The position numbers and the translations under genes were made by a program. Shown one piece after another: positions 43,122 to 51,034 of a stretch of 64,000 nucleotides of DNA. A model generated the notes under the pieces. That model was given only the letters and a program-made list of their open reading frames with translations, was not told the origin of the DNA and ran no database searches. The DNA is from Geomonas oryzae (GTDB lineage Bacteria > Desulfobacterota > Desulfuromonadia > Geobacterales > Geobacteraceae): positions 372,001 through 436,000 of the forward strand of contig NZ_RAHW01000003.1 in NCBI RefSeq assembly GCF_004117875.1, read 5' to 3'. Numbering within the stretch: position 1 is the stretch's first letter; the number at the start of each line of letters is the position of its first letter.

Positions 43122-43322
43122 CTAGACCCTTTTCACGTTGGCCGCCTGAAGACCTTTCGGCCCCTTCACGACGTCGAACGTCACGCTATCGCCTTCCGCC
43201 AGGGATTTGAACCCGTCGCCGCTGATCGCGGAGAAGTGGCAGAAAACATCGTCACCGTTCTCCTGCTCCAGAAAACCAAACCCCTTGCTGTCGTTAAACC
43301 ATTTTACAGTACCGTTTGCCAT
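43122..43322 (-). CDS. Cold-shock protein (CspA family)
   Basis: A 66-residue single-strand nucleic-acid-binding protein from ATG 43322 ([20 protein letters not shown]), preceded by GGAG. RNP1-like KGFGFL and RNP2-like DVFCHFSAI are intact. The upstream 370 bases (43323-43692) hold no gene. They contain an AT-rich leader with the hairpin TTCGGCA/TGCCGAA (43354-43370), 30-50 bases before the ATG, fitting the long structured leaders of cold-shock mRNAs. Confidence 0.96.
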   Translation of the reverse strand: MANGTVKWFNDSKGFGFLEQENGDDVFCHFSAISGDGFKSLAEGDSVTFDVVKGPKGLQAANVKRV

Positions 43323-43353
43323 GTGATTCTTTCTCCAAGTCTTGCTGATTGTG

Positions 43354-43370
43354 TTCGGCAACATGCCGAA
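43354..43370 (-). other. Hairpin in the cold-shock mRNA leader
   Basis: TTCGGCA and TGCCGAA pair across ACA. The hairpin lies upstream of the GGAG site, so it could change with temperature without hiding the start. Confidence 0.5.
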
Positions 43371-43692
43371 TTTAGCAGTTACCGTAACAGCTATGGATGA
43401 CTTAAGCAAGCTATTTAACTGCTTCAGGTTCAGAAATAATTTTGGCACAGACGTCTTTTTTATCATTTATGACACAAAATATTTACCTATCGCATGAACT
43501 TTAAATCTGACAATACCCTATATAAACAGGATCTTGAGTAACAAATGATGGAAATATATCTGGGTAAATTGAAACTTCTTGCTATTTAAATGGCGGTAAT
43601 TCAGTATGGCTGCTCAGCTTATTTTATAATCCGTGCAGGAAAAAAGAATATCCGTCCGATACGAAACGCATTTTTTTTGTGAAGGAGAGCCC

Positions 43693-43851
43693 ATGGCACA
43701 CACGAATTTCAAGTTTCAGAAGCGTCAAAAAGAATTGGACCGGAAGAAGAAGCAGGACGAAAAGGCCCTGCGCAAACAGCAGAAGGACATCGCCGATCCT
43801 GAGACCGAGGCTGAAGATCTGCCTATTGCTGACACTGAGATCAAGGCGTAA
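43693..43851 (+). CDS. Small basic/acidic hypothetical protein
   Basis: A 52-residue protein, MAHTNFKFQKRQKELDRKKK then an acidic tail (DPETEAEDLPIADTEI). AAGGAG lies 6 bases before the ATG, a strong site. It has no membrane segment and looks like a charged helical peptide. I do not recognise a named family. A TATAAT at 43625-43630 may be its -10 element, but no convincing -35 element pairs with it. Confidence 0.7.
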   Translation: MAHTNFKFQKRQKELDRKKKQDEKALRKQQKDIADPETEAEDLPIADTEIKA

Positions 43852-43944
43852 CGAAGCACCTCCTGGAGAGGTCGATAGATGAACTGTTTTGGAAGGCACC
43901 GGCACCGGAGGCGGGCGACAGGCCTGCGTCTGAGTCGAACCGCA

Positions 43945-43979
43945 AAGAAGGGACCAACCCGTGGGGCTGGTCCCTTCTT
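43945..43979. terminator. Bidirectional terminator between the small basic gene and the cupin gene
   Basis: Stem AAGAAGGGACCA / TGGTCCCTTCTT around an 11-base centre that partly pairs (ACCC/GGGG). Confidence 0.85.
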
Positions 43980-44007
43980 CGTTCACGCCTCCATGGAGGT
44001 TAGTCCT

Positions 44008-44469
44008 CTACTTACCACCCTTCACAGCGTGCAGCGTCCACGGGCCGCGCGTGGTGATCTGCACAACGGTCTCCTCGTCCACCCAGGCGTTATGGACCGT
44101 CTTCGGTTTGATCGAGAAGTAACTCCCCGCCGGGAGCAGGACCGGGTTTTCCTGCGTCATGCCCATGGCGAGCTTGATGTTCCCGGAAATCACCGTCACC
44201 CTCTCGACGTTGTCATGGAAATGCGGCGCTATGCGCGCCCCCGCCGGCAGCTTGAGCCTCGCCACGAAGAATCCGGGCTTGGACAGGCCCCCCTCCAGCA
44301 CGGCCATCTGCGCGCCCGGGATGGCCGGGGGGCCTGCCTGCCACTGTATGTCGTTCGGTACGACGATGATCGTTTTCACCGCCGACTGCGCCATCTTCTT
44401 CTCGTGCGCGGCACCGCTTCCTGCCAGCGAAAAGAAGATCACCATCAGAAGTAACATCATCCTTTTCAT
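44008..44469 (-). CDS. Secreted cupin-domain protein
   Basis: A 153-residue periplasmic protein; signal peptide MKRMMLLLMVIFFSLAGSGAA. The single cupin barrel has motif 1 GARIAPHFHDNVERVTVISGNIKLAMG (two His and Glu, metal ligands) and motif 2 PAGSYFSIKPKTVHNAW (His). It is similar to cupins with a DUF4437-type annotation. Substrate unknown. It is divergent from the Lrp/AsnC gene across a 195-base gap and may be regulated by it. Confidence 0.85.
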   Translation of the reverse strand: MKRMMLLLMVIFFSLAGSGAAHEKKMAQSAVKTIIVVPNDIQWQAGPPAIPGAQMAVLEGGLSKPGFFVARLKLPAGARIAPHFHDNVERVTVISGNIKLAMGMTQENPVLLPAGSYFSIKPKTVHNAWVDEETVVQITTRGPWTLHAVKGGK

Positions 44470-44611
44470 GTCGTCCTCCTACCGTGCTCCGCAACAGCCT
44501 TTTTCCGCTGATTTTCCTCCTACATGCCACCATTTTACCGGCCGCGGCTCCCGTCGCGCCACACAAAACGACACGGGCAACGCCTGACGCGCCCCTTTCC
44601 GAAAATAATTC

Positions 44612-44640
44612 TTTACACCACTCGGTAAAATGAATAAAAT
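44612..44640 (+). promoter_or_regulatory. sigma-70-type promoter of the Lrp/AsnC gene
   Basis: TTTACA (44612-44617), 17 bases, TAAAAT (44635-44640): five of six matches in each box with ideal spacing. Confidence 0.7.
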
Positions 44641-44659
44641 TCGTCCAGAAAGGTGTAAA
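44612..44659. promoter_or_regulatory. Inverted repeat flanking the Lrp/AsnC promoter, probable autoregulatory site
   Basis: TTTACACC (44612-44619) overlaps the -35 element. Its exact inverse GGTGTAAA (44652-44659) lies beyond the expected start site and includes the ribosome-binding site. The arms are centred 40 bases apart, about four helical turns, which suits Lrp-type octamers. Confidence 0.5.
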
Positions 44660-44664
44660 CAAGA

Positions 44665-45126
44665 ATGTTCGACGAAATAGACATCCACATACTGGAAATC
44701 CTTCAGGAGAAGGCGAGGATCCCGAATGCCGAGGTCGCAAGGCAGGTCGGCATGGCACCATCGGCGGTGCTGGAGCGGATCCGCAAGCTGGAGGAGCGAG
44801 GCATAATCGAGGGGTACGAGGTGCGGCTGAACCCGGCCTGCTTCCACCAGGGGCTCTCCGCCTTCGTGCAGGTGGAAAGCGACGGCGCGGCGACGGCCCG
44901 GGCGCTCGCCGAGATCACCTCGGTCCAGGAGGTGCACCAGGTGGTAGGCCCGGACGGGTTCCTCGTCAAACTGAGAACCGCCGACCACACCACCCTCGCC
45001 AGGATACTCGGGGAGATCAGGGCCCTCGAGGGGGTCCGGTCGATCAGGACGCAGGTGGTCCTGGAAACGGTGAAGGAGACCAGGCGGGTGGATCTCACCG
45101 AACACAACGGCAACGGCCGTCACTGA
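44665..45126 (+). CDS. Lrp/AsnC-family transcriptional regulator
   Basis: A 153-residue regulator. The N-terminal helix-turn-helix (ILEILQEKARIPNAEVARQVGMAPSAVLERIRKLEERGII) is followed by the RAM effector domain (VEVESDG.., QEVHQVVGPDGFLVKLRT). It lies 52 bases upstream of the LysA-like gene and probably controls it in response to an amino acid. An inverted repeat around its promoter suggests autoregulation. Confidence 0.95.
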   Translation: MFDEIDIHILEILQEKARIPNAEVARQVGMAPSAVLERIRKLEERGIIEGYEVRLNPACFHQGLSAFVQVESDGAATARALAEITSVQEVHQVVGPDGFLVKLRTADHTTLARILGEIRALEGVRSIRTQVVLETVKETRRVDLTEHNGNGRH

Positions 45127-45178
45127 TATATCGAACGCAACAGAAATCATCTAAAAACTGCGAAGGAGAATCAAGATC

Positions 45179-46438
45179 ATGCCGATGTCCGCTTCTTTCA
45201 AAGACCGCCTGTTCCCCAGGCTCCCCGAGATCGACAAGCACTTCAACACCCCGTTCCACATCTACGATGAAACCGGTATCCGGGAGACCGGCGCGAACCT
45301 GGTCAAGGCTTTCTCCGGCATCCCCGGTTTCCGCGAATTCTTCGCGGTCAAGGCGCTCCCGAACCGCGAGATCCTGAAGCTCATGAAGGAAATGGGCTTC
45401 GGCTTCGACTGCAGCTCCATCCCGGAAGTGATCCTCGCCCGTGAGCTCGGCGCAAAGCCCGAAGACATCATGTTCACCTCCAACAACACGAGCCGTGAGG
45501 AGTTCGATTTCGCGGCCAAGGACGGCGGCTGCATCCTTAACCTCGACGACATCTCCCTCGTGGACAAGGTGCCGGTCTTCCCCGAGCTCATCTGCTTCCG
45601 CTACAACCCGGGTCCGCGCCGCACCGGCAACGTCATCATCGGCAACCCCGAAGAGGCGAAGTACGGCGTCTCCCACGAGCAGGTGGTCGAGGCGTACCGC
45701 AAGGCCAAGGAGCGCGGCGCCACCCGTTTCGGACTGCACACCATGGTCGCCTCCAACGAGCTCGACTACACCTACATCGTCGAGACGGCGCGCATGGTGC
45801 TCGAGGTGGCTGAAGAGGTCGAGGCGGCGCTCGGCATCACCTTCGAGTTCGTGAACATCGGCGGCGGCTTCGGCATCCCCTACCGCCCTGATCAGAAGGC
45901 GCTCGATCTGAACACCATGTCCGCCGAGATCACCGCGCTCTTCAACGCCTTCCGCGAGCGCCACGGCCACGCACCCGCCATGTTCATGGAAAGCGGCCGT
46001 TTCATGACCGGTCCGCACGGCGTCCTGGTCTCGACCGCCATCAACAGCAAGGACACCTACAGAAAGTACATCGGCCTCGACGCCTGCATGTCCTCGCTCA
46101 TGCGCCCGGCCCTCTACGGCTCCTACCACCACATCGACGTCCTCGGAAAAGACGGCGTCGAGCGCAGCGAGGTGTACGACGTGGTCGGCTCGCTGTGCGA
46201 GAACAACGACAAGTTCGCCATCCAGCGCGAGCTTCCCCCTATCGAGGACGGCGACCTGGTGGTGATCCACGACTCCGGCGCTCACGGTCACGCCATGGGC
46301 TTCCAGTACAACGGGCGTCTGCGCCCGAAAGAGCTCATGCTGCGCGCCGACGGCAGCGTCGAGCTGATCCGCCGCGCCGAGACCCTGGAGGACTACTTCG
46401 CCACCTACAACTTCGAGCCGAGCGTGCTGAAGCCGTAG
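45179..46438 (+). CDS. LysA-like PLP-dependent decarboxylase (diaminopimelate decarboxylase family)
   Basis: A fold-III PLP enzyme of 419 residues; ATG 45179 with GAAGGAG upstream. The Schiff-base Lys is in FFAVKALPNREIL, the PLP phosphate loop in NIGGGFGIPY, and MESGRFMTGPHG replaces the usual EPGR block. The RPALYGSYHHID block and the active-site Cys (SLCENND) are present. LysA normally has H-x-HIGSQ and CESGD; here the segments read GLHTMVASNE and CENND. It is thus a diverged relative, and the substrate might be another diamino acid. It follows the Lrp/AsnC gene. Confidence 0.85.
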   Translation: MPMSASFKDRLFPRLPEIDKHFNTPFHIYDETGIRETGANLVKAFSGIPGFREFFAVKALPNREILKLMKEMGFGFDCSSIPEVILARELGAKPEDIMFTSNNTSREEFDFAAKDGGCILNLDDISLVDKVPVFPELICFRYNPGPRRTGNVIIGNPEEAKYGVSHEQVVEAYRKAKERGATRFGLHTMVASNELDYTYIVETARMVLEVAEEVEAALGITFEFVNIGGGFGIPYRPDQKALDLNTMSAEITALFNAFRERHGHAPAMFMESGRFMTGPHGVLVSTAINSKDTYRKYIGLDACMSSLMRPALYGSYHHIDVLGKDGVERSEVYDVVGSLCENNDKFAIQRELPPIEDGDLVVIHDSGAHGHAMGFQYNGRLRPKELMLRADGSVELIRRAETLEDYFATYNFEPSVLKP

Positions 46439-46481
46439 GTGTCCTGGGGTTACTGCAAATAGCGAAGTCTACTGAAACAAC

Positions 46482-46512
46482 AAAGGCACCCGGCCTGTCA
46501 CCGGGTGCCTTT
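46482..46512. terminator. Bidirectional terminator between the LysA-like and GGDEF-EAL genes
   Basis: Stem AAAGGCACCCGG / CCGGGTGCCTTT with loop CCTGTCA, followed by TT. Confidence 0.9.
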
Positions 46513-46558
46513 TTCAATTCCTGCAGGGATGCCCCACTTCCGCCCCTCCCCCGCAGCT

Positions 46559-49063
46559 TCACCCACCCCCAACTTCGCTTTCGTCAAGGTATAGGGAGTC
46601 GGATGAGGGGACTTCGCGATCCGCAACCAGGAACGCCTCGGCCTCTGCCGCGGGCATCGGTCTTGCGTAAAGGTACCCCTGCACCTCGTCGCAGCGGCAC
46701 GCGCGGAGCTTCGCTTCCTCCTCCTCAGACTCCACCCCTTCGGCGATGACGGTGACCCCCATGCTGTGGCCGATGGCGACGATCGCCTTCACGATGCCGG
46801 CGGCGTCCTCCCGTATGGTGATGTCGCGGACGAAGGACTGGTCTATCTTGATGCGGTCCACGGAGAAGTTCTTCAAGTAGCTCAAGGAGGAGTAGCCGGT
46901 CCCGAAATCGTCGATGGATATCTTCACCCCCAGCGACTTGAACATGCGCAAAAGGGCCACGGATTCGGCGGCGTTGTCCATAAGCATGCTCTCGGTCAGT
47001 TCCAGGTCGAGGTACTTAGGTTCGAGCCCGGTCTCGAGCAGGGTATCCACCACCATCTCCGAAAAATCCTCCTGCATCACCTGCTTTATGGAGACGTTGA
47101 CGCTGATGACGAGTGGGTGCCCGTTCAAGTGCCACTGTTTGCACTGGGCGCATGCCGTCTTGAGAACCCAGGCCCCCAGCTCCCTGATGAGCCCTGTCTG
47201 TTCCGCGACCGGGATGAAACGCGCCGGTGCCACCGCACCGAGCTTTTCGTCGTACCAGCGGGCAAGCGCCTCCATCGCGACGACCTTCCCCGTTTTCAAC
47301 TGTATTTGAGGCTGGTAGTGCACCGAGACCTGCTCCTTTTCGAGCGCCTCGCGCAGCGCCCGCTCGATGGATGCCCGCTCCTGCGCCTTCATGTTCAACG
47401 TCTCCGAGAAGAACTGGTACTGGTTCCCCCCTCCCCCTTTCGCCGCATACATGGCGAGGTCCGCGTTTTTGAGGAGCGTGGCGATGTCGGAGCCGTCATC
47501 GGGGAAAAGGACGATCCCGATGCTCGCCCCGGTGTAGATCTGGCGCCCGTCGACCTCGAAGGGGTCCTTCATGAGCGCCAGGAGCTTCTCCGCGAGGGTC
47601 GCCGCCCCATCGGGCCCGGCTACGGACGCGCAGAGAATGGCGAACTCGTCCCCCCCGAGCCTCGCGAAGGTGTCGCTCGCGCGCACGATGCCGCCGATCC
47701 GGCTCACCACGAGCTGGAGCAGGAGGTCTCCTGCGTGGTGTCCCATGGTGTCGTTCACGTCCTTGAAGTGGTCGAGATCGAAGAAGAGGATGGCGAAGCT
47801 TTCGCCGTAGCGCCGGCAGCGTGCGAGGGCTTGCGAGCTGCGGTCGTAGAAGAGGGTCCGGTTGGCAAGGCCGGTCAACTGATCGAAGTAGGCAAGGTTA
47901 TGAACCTCCTGCTCAGCCTGCTTGCGCTTCGTGACGTCGTGGCTCAGACAGAGAAAGCGCTCCCTCTTTCCCTTCAAATCCAGCATGGTTGCGCTGAGGG
48001 AAACGTGCAGTTCCCTGCCGTCCCGCGCCGACAGCATCGCCTCCTCCTCGACCAGCCCGGTACTTGCCGTCACCGTGGCTACGAGTGCGTCCCCCCTGTT
48101 CCGCTCCAGGAACAGATCGGCGAACTGACGCCCCACCAGTTCCTCCCGGGGGTAACCGAACATCAGCTCCGTGGCGCGGTTCACATCAAGGATGCTCCCG
48201 TCGACGGAGACCACGGTGAGGGCCTCTGGCATGGTGGTGATGACGCTGTCGAGGTAGCTGTTCGCGGCGTCGAGCTCAGCCTCATAATCCCTCAGCCGTT
48301 CTACCATGCCGTTAAAGCAAAGAGAGACCGAGGCGATCTCGTCGTGCGCCGTCACCGGGAGCACAATGTCGCGTCGTCCCGCGGCGACCTGGCTGGCAGC
48401 GTCCTTCAGAAGCCGTATCCTGCGCGAGATGGAGAGGGAGAGGGCAACCCCCAGGATGAGGGCTCCGCTGATCGCTACCAAGGAGACGACGACGAACCGG
48501 GTCACGGCGCTCGAAACGCTGTCGAAGGTGGCGGCTGTATGTCGCCCGAGGTTCGCCATCTCGCGGTCGTGGGCGGAGTTCACCTCCTTCAGGAACTCCT
48601 GTTCCGCGTTTTCGAAACGCTCCTTCGAGGCAAGCAGTTGCCGCGCCGACGCCCCTACACGCACGACGGCAAGGTATTCGCTCGATGCGGCGAGAAGGGC
48701 CTGGCCGGTCTGCTCCAGAGGCTGTTGCTCCTTTCCCTGAGCCAGCATGGTCCTGCAGATGGCGAGGCTGACCTGGAAGCGCTCGCGTCCCTCGGCGATC
48801 AGCCTGATTTCCTCCATCCGGGCATTTTCCTGATCCACCCCCTGCACCGAGGTCAAAAAAGCGTACTCCATCGAGGAGGAGACGATGCGCAGCCCAGCAT
48901 AGCGCAGGTCCTTCAGGGCGAGCAGATGCGGGATCACCTCGCGGTTCACCTTGTTGAAGCTCTCCTTGACGCGCAGGGCGCCGCTGATCCCGCCGACGGC
49001 AAGGAGGAGCGTGGCGCATATTACGGCCAGGTAGCTAAGCAGCAGTTTCAGCCAAAGTTGCAT
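46559..49063 (-). CDS. Membrane GGDEF-EAL c-di-GMP enzyme with HAMP and PAS
   Basis: An 834-residue protein. TM1 is about 8-30, a helical periplasmic region about 31-190, and TM2 about 190-212. HAMP (ISRRIRLLKDAASQVAAG) and PAS (about 270-385) precede GGDEF (about 395-550), with an intact RLGGDEFAIL. The EAL domain (about 565-815) keeps the catalytic landmarks AMEALARW, NVSIKQ, ELTES, SIDDFGTGYSSLSYLK, FVRDI and IAEGVE. It is thus a candidate for both making and degrading c-di-GMP. A strong sigma-28-like promoter precedes it, tying it to motility. Confidence 0.96.
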   Translation of the reverse strand: MQLWLKLLLSYLAVICATLLLAVGGISGALRVKESFNKVNREVIPHLLALKDLRYAGLRIVSSSMEYAFLTSVQGVDQENARMEEIRLIAEGRERFQVSLAICRTMLAQGKEQQPLEQTGQALLAASSEYLAVVRVGASARQLLASKERFENAEQEFLKEVNSAHDREMANLGRHTAATFDSVSSAVTRFVVVSLVAISGALILGVALSLSISRRIRLLKDAASQVAAGRRDIVLPVTAHDEIASVSLCFNGMVERLRDYEAELDAANSYLDSVITTMPEALTVVSVDGSILDVNRATELMFGYPREELVGRQFADLFLERNRGDALVATVTASTGLVEEEAMLSARDGRELHVSLSATMLDLKGKRERFLCLSHDVTKRKQAEQEVHNLAYFDQLTGLANRTLFYDRSSQALARCRRYGESFAILFFDLDHFKDVNDTMGHHAGDLLLQLVVSRIGGIVRASDTFARLGGDEFAILCASVAGPDGAATLAEKLLALMKDPFEVDGRQIYTGASIGIVLFPDDGSDIATLLKNADLAMYAAKGGGGNQYQFFSETLNMKAQERASIERALREALEKEQVSVHYQPQIQLKTGKVVAMEALARWYDEKLGAVAPARFIPVAEQTGLIRELGAWVLKTACAQCKQWHLNGHPLVISVNVSIKQVMQEDFSEMVVDTLLETGLEPKYLDLELTESMLMDNAAESVALLRMFKSLGVKISIDDFGTGYSSLSYLKNFSVDRIKIDQSFVRDITIREDAAGIVKAIVAIGHSMGVTVIAEGVESEEEEAKLRACRCDEVQGYLYARPMPAAEAEAFLVADREVPSSDSLYLDESEVGGG

Positions 49064-49102
49064 AGGGAGGTCTCACGTTCGGCAGGTTCGGATACCCCTA
49101 TC

Positions 49103-49129
49103 CTATCGGCAGGCGAGAATAAAAATTTA
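49103..49129 (-). promoter_or_regulatory. Strong sigma-28 (FliA) promoter candidate of the GGDEF-EAL gene
   Basis: On the minus strand: TAAATTTT (49129-49122), exactly 11 bases, GCCGATAG (49110-49103). Fourteen of 16 positions match the FliA consensus. The ATG at 49063 is 39 bases further on. Confidence 0.8.
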
Positions 49130-49156
49130 ATGATAATTTGTCCCACTGCGGGCGTA

Positions 49157-49188
49157 AAAAAGGCGTCCGGGGGCGCCGGACGCCTTTT
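49157..49188 (-). terminator. Terminator of hcp
   Basis: Stem AAAAGGCGTCCGG / CCGGACGCCTTTT. It separates hcp from the GGDEF-EAL promoter. Confidence 0.88.
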
Positions 49189-49210
49189 CCTGCTTGCCTG
49201 CTGTCCCGCC

Positions 49211-50866
49211 TCACTGCCCCAAGGCGTGCCTTAAGTCCTCATCCGGGGTGGAGATCCCACCCAGGTCGTAGTTCTGCACCAGGAAGTCGAGCACTGCCGG
49301 TGAGACGTAGGCAGGGAGCGTGGGGCCGAGCCGGATCCCCTTTATACCCAGATGCAGCAGGGTAAGAAGGATCACGTGCGCCTTCTGCTCGTACCAGGAG
49401 AGGATCATGGAGAGCGGAAGGTCGTTCACCTCGCACTGGAAGGCGTCCGCCAGCGCCACGGCGATGCGGATCGCGGAGTAGGCGTCGTTGCACTGCCCGA
49501 CGTCGAGCAGGCGGGGGATGCCGCCGATATCGCCGAACTCGAGCCGGTTGAAGCGGTTCTTGCCGCAGGCTAGCGTCAGGATCACGCAGTCCTTGGGCAC
49601 CTTCTCGGCCAGTTCCGTAAAGTAGTTTCTCCCCGCCTTCGCCCCGTCGCAGCCGCCGATCAGGAAGAAGCGCTTCACCAAGCCGTTTTTTACCGCGTCC
49701 ACCACGGTGCCCGCCACCTTGAACACCGCCTCGTGCCCGAACCCTACGAGGATCTCCTGCCCCGGGTTTTCCGGGAGATCGGGGAGCGAGAGGGCCTTGT
49801 CGATAACCGGGGTGAAATCGTCCCCTTCGAGGTGCGGGATGCCGGGCCAGGCGACCTCGCCCCAGGTGAAGAGACGGTCGGTGTAGGAGGGGTCCGGTTT
49901 CTGGATGCAGTTGGTGTTGAAGACGATGGCACCCTTGAAGTCGGGGAGTTCACGCACCTGGTTCTGCCAGGCGGTGCCGAAGTGTCCGGCGAAATGCGGG
50001 TACTTCCTAAGGCCCGGATAGCCGTTGGCGGGGAGCATCTCGCCGTGGGTGTAGACGTAGATCCCCTTCCCCTCGCTCTGCTTCAGGATCTCCTCCAGCA
50101 TGGGCAGGTCGTGCCCCGAGACGACGATCCCCTTCCCGCCGCGCGTCCCGAGGTTCACCTTCATCGGCTCGGGAGCCTGGAAGTTTTCGGCGTGGCCGTC
50201 GTAGAGCAGTTCCATGGTGCGCAGGTTCCACTTGCCGCACTCAAGGGAGAGGTTGACGAACTCCTCGAGGGTCGCCGCGCCGTTCGTCGTCGCGGCGAGG
50301 GAGCGGTGGATGAATTCGTAGATGCCATCGTCCTCCTTGCCCATCTCCGCCGCGTGCCATGCAAAGGCCCCCATGCCCAACAGCCCGTAGATGAGGATCT
50401 CGATGGTGGAGAGGATATTCGGGTCCTGGTGCCAGGTCAGGATGCCGTGTTGCTTCCCCTGGTCGATGAGAGCCTGGGTCCCCGCTGCGGGCTGCCACAG
50501 GGCCGCCTCCTCTGTCAGCTGCGGCGCTTCCCCCCCCTTCTGCTGCCGGTAGGTCTGTTCGTAGAGGGATTTCGCCTTCTCCTTCATCTGGTAGCACTTC
50601 TGCAGGCGCCGGGCGATGTCTTCGGGGTCGAAGTTCACGTTGGTGACCCTGGTGAAGAGTCCGTCCAGCATGAAGCGATCCACCTCCTGGTCCTTCGCCC
50701 CCAGCTCCCTCGCCCCGCTCGCGTAGAGTGCCACTCCCTGCAGCCCGTGGATCATCAGGTCCAGCAGGGCCGAAACCTGCGGGTCCTTGCCGCAGTTTCC
50801 CATCACGTCGCACCCCACCCCGCGGGCCGCCTGCTCACATTGCCGACAAAACATCGCGCTAGCCAT
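49211..50866 (-). CDS. hcp: Hybrid-cluster protein / hydroxylamine reductase, class I
   Basis: A 551-residue iron-sulfur-oxygen enzyme that reduces hydroxylamine in vitro and is implicated in handling NO. The N-terminal cluster pattern C-x2-C-x8-C-x5-C (FCRQCEQAARGVGCDVMGNCGK) is the class I form of anaerobes. Hybrid-cluster ligands are in SGHDLPMLEEIL and YTHGEMLPANGYP, NTNCIQKP, GGCDGAKAGRNYF, ILTLACGKNRFN, and LDVGQCNDAYSAI. The ATG at 50866 follows AGGGAGGCG. There is no hcr reductase next to it. Confidence 0.97.
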   Translation of the reverse strand: MASAMFCRQCEQAARGVGCDVMGNCGKDPQVSALLDLMIHGLQGVALYASGARELGAKDQEVDRFMLDGLFTRVTNVNFDPEDIARRLQKCYQMKEKAKSLYEQTYRQQKGGEAPQLTEEAALWQPAAGTQALIDQGKQHGILTWHQDPNILSTIEILIYGLLGMGAFAWHAAEMGKEDDGIYEFIHRSLAATTNGAATLEEFVNLSLECGKWNLRTMELLYDGHAENFQAPEPMKVNLGTRGGKGIVVSGHDLPMLEEILKQSEGKGIYVYTHGEMLPANGYPGLRKYPHFAGHFGTAWQNQVRELPDFKGAIVFNTNCIQKPDPSYTDRLFTWGEVAWPGIPHLEGDDFTPVIDKALSLPDLPENPGQEILVGFGHEAVFKVAGTVVDAVKNGLVKRFFLIGGCDGAKAGRNYFTELAEKVPKDCVILTLACGKNRFNRLEFGDIGGIPRLLDVGQCNDAYSAIRIAVALADAFQCEVNDLPLSMILSWYEQKAHVILLTLLHLGIKGIRLGPTLPAYVSPAVLDFLVQNYDLGGISTPDEDLRHALGQ

Positions 50867-50885
50867 TTACGCCTCCCTTGAAAGA

Positions 50886-50899
50886 TTGGAATTTTCCAA
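50886..50899. promoter_or_regulatory. Palindrome in the hcp leader
   Basis: TTGGAA-TT-TTCCAA lies 20-33 bases before the hcp ATG. A related TTTCAACCACA repeats the flanking TTCCAACCACA about 35 bases further upstream. The published HcpR and FNR-type motifs (TTGAC-N4-GTCAA, TTGAT-N4-ATCAA) are not matched. Confidence 0.4.
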
Positions 50900-51034
50900 C
50901 CACAGAGTTTCCCAGAAGCGTTTCTTTTTTCAACCACAAAAAGGCAAGGGAGCAAAGATCAGGCGCAAAAGTACGAGGAGTACGATCGGCAAGGGGTGAG
51001 GCATGCAGGGGCAGGTGCAGGGTCTGGCGTGAAT

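Noticed and set aside
46766-49234. 822-residue plus-strand open frame opposite the GGDEF-EAL gene
   Set aside because: The His/Glu/Arg-rich translation has no family; the minus strand has intact GGDEF and EAL domains.
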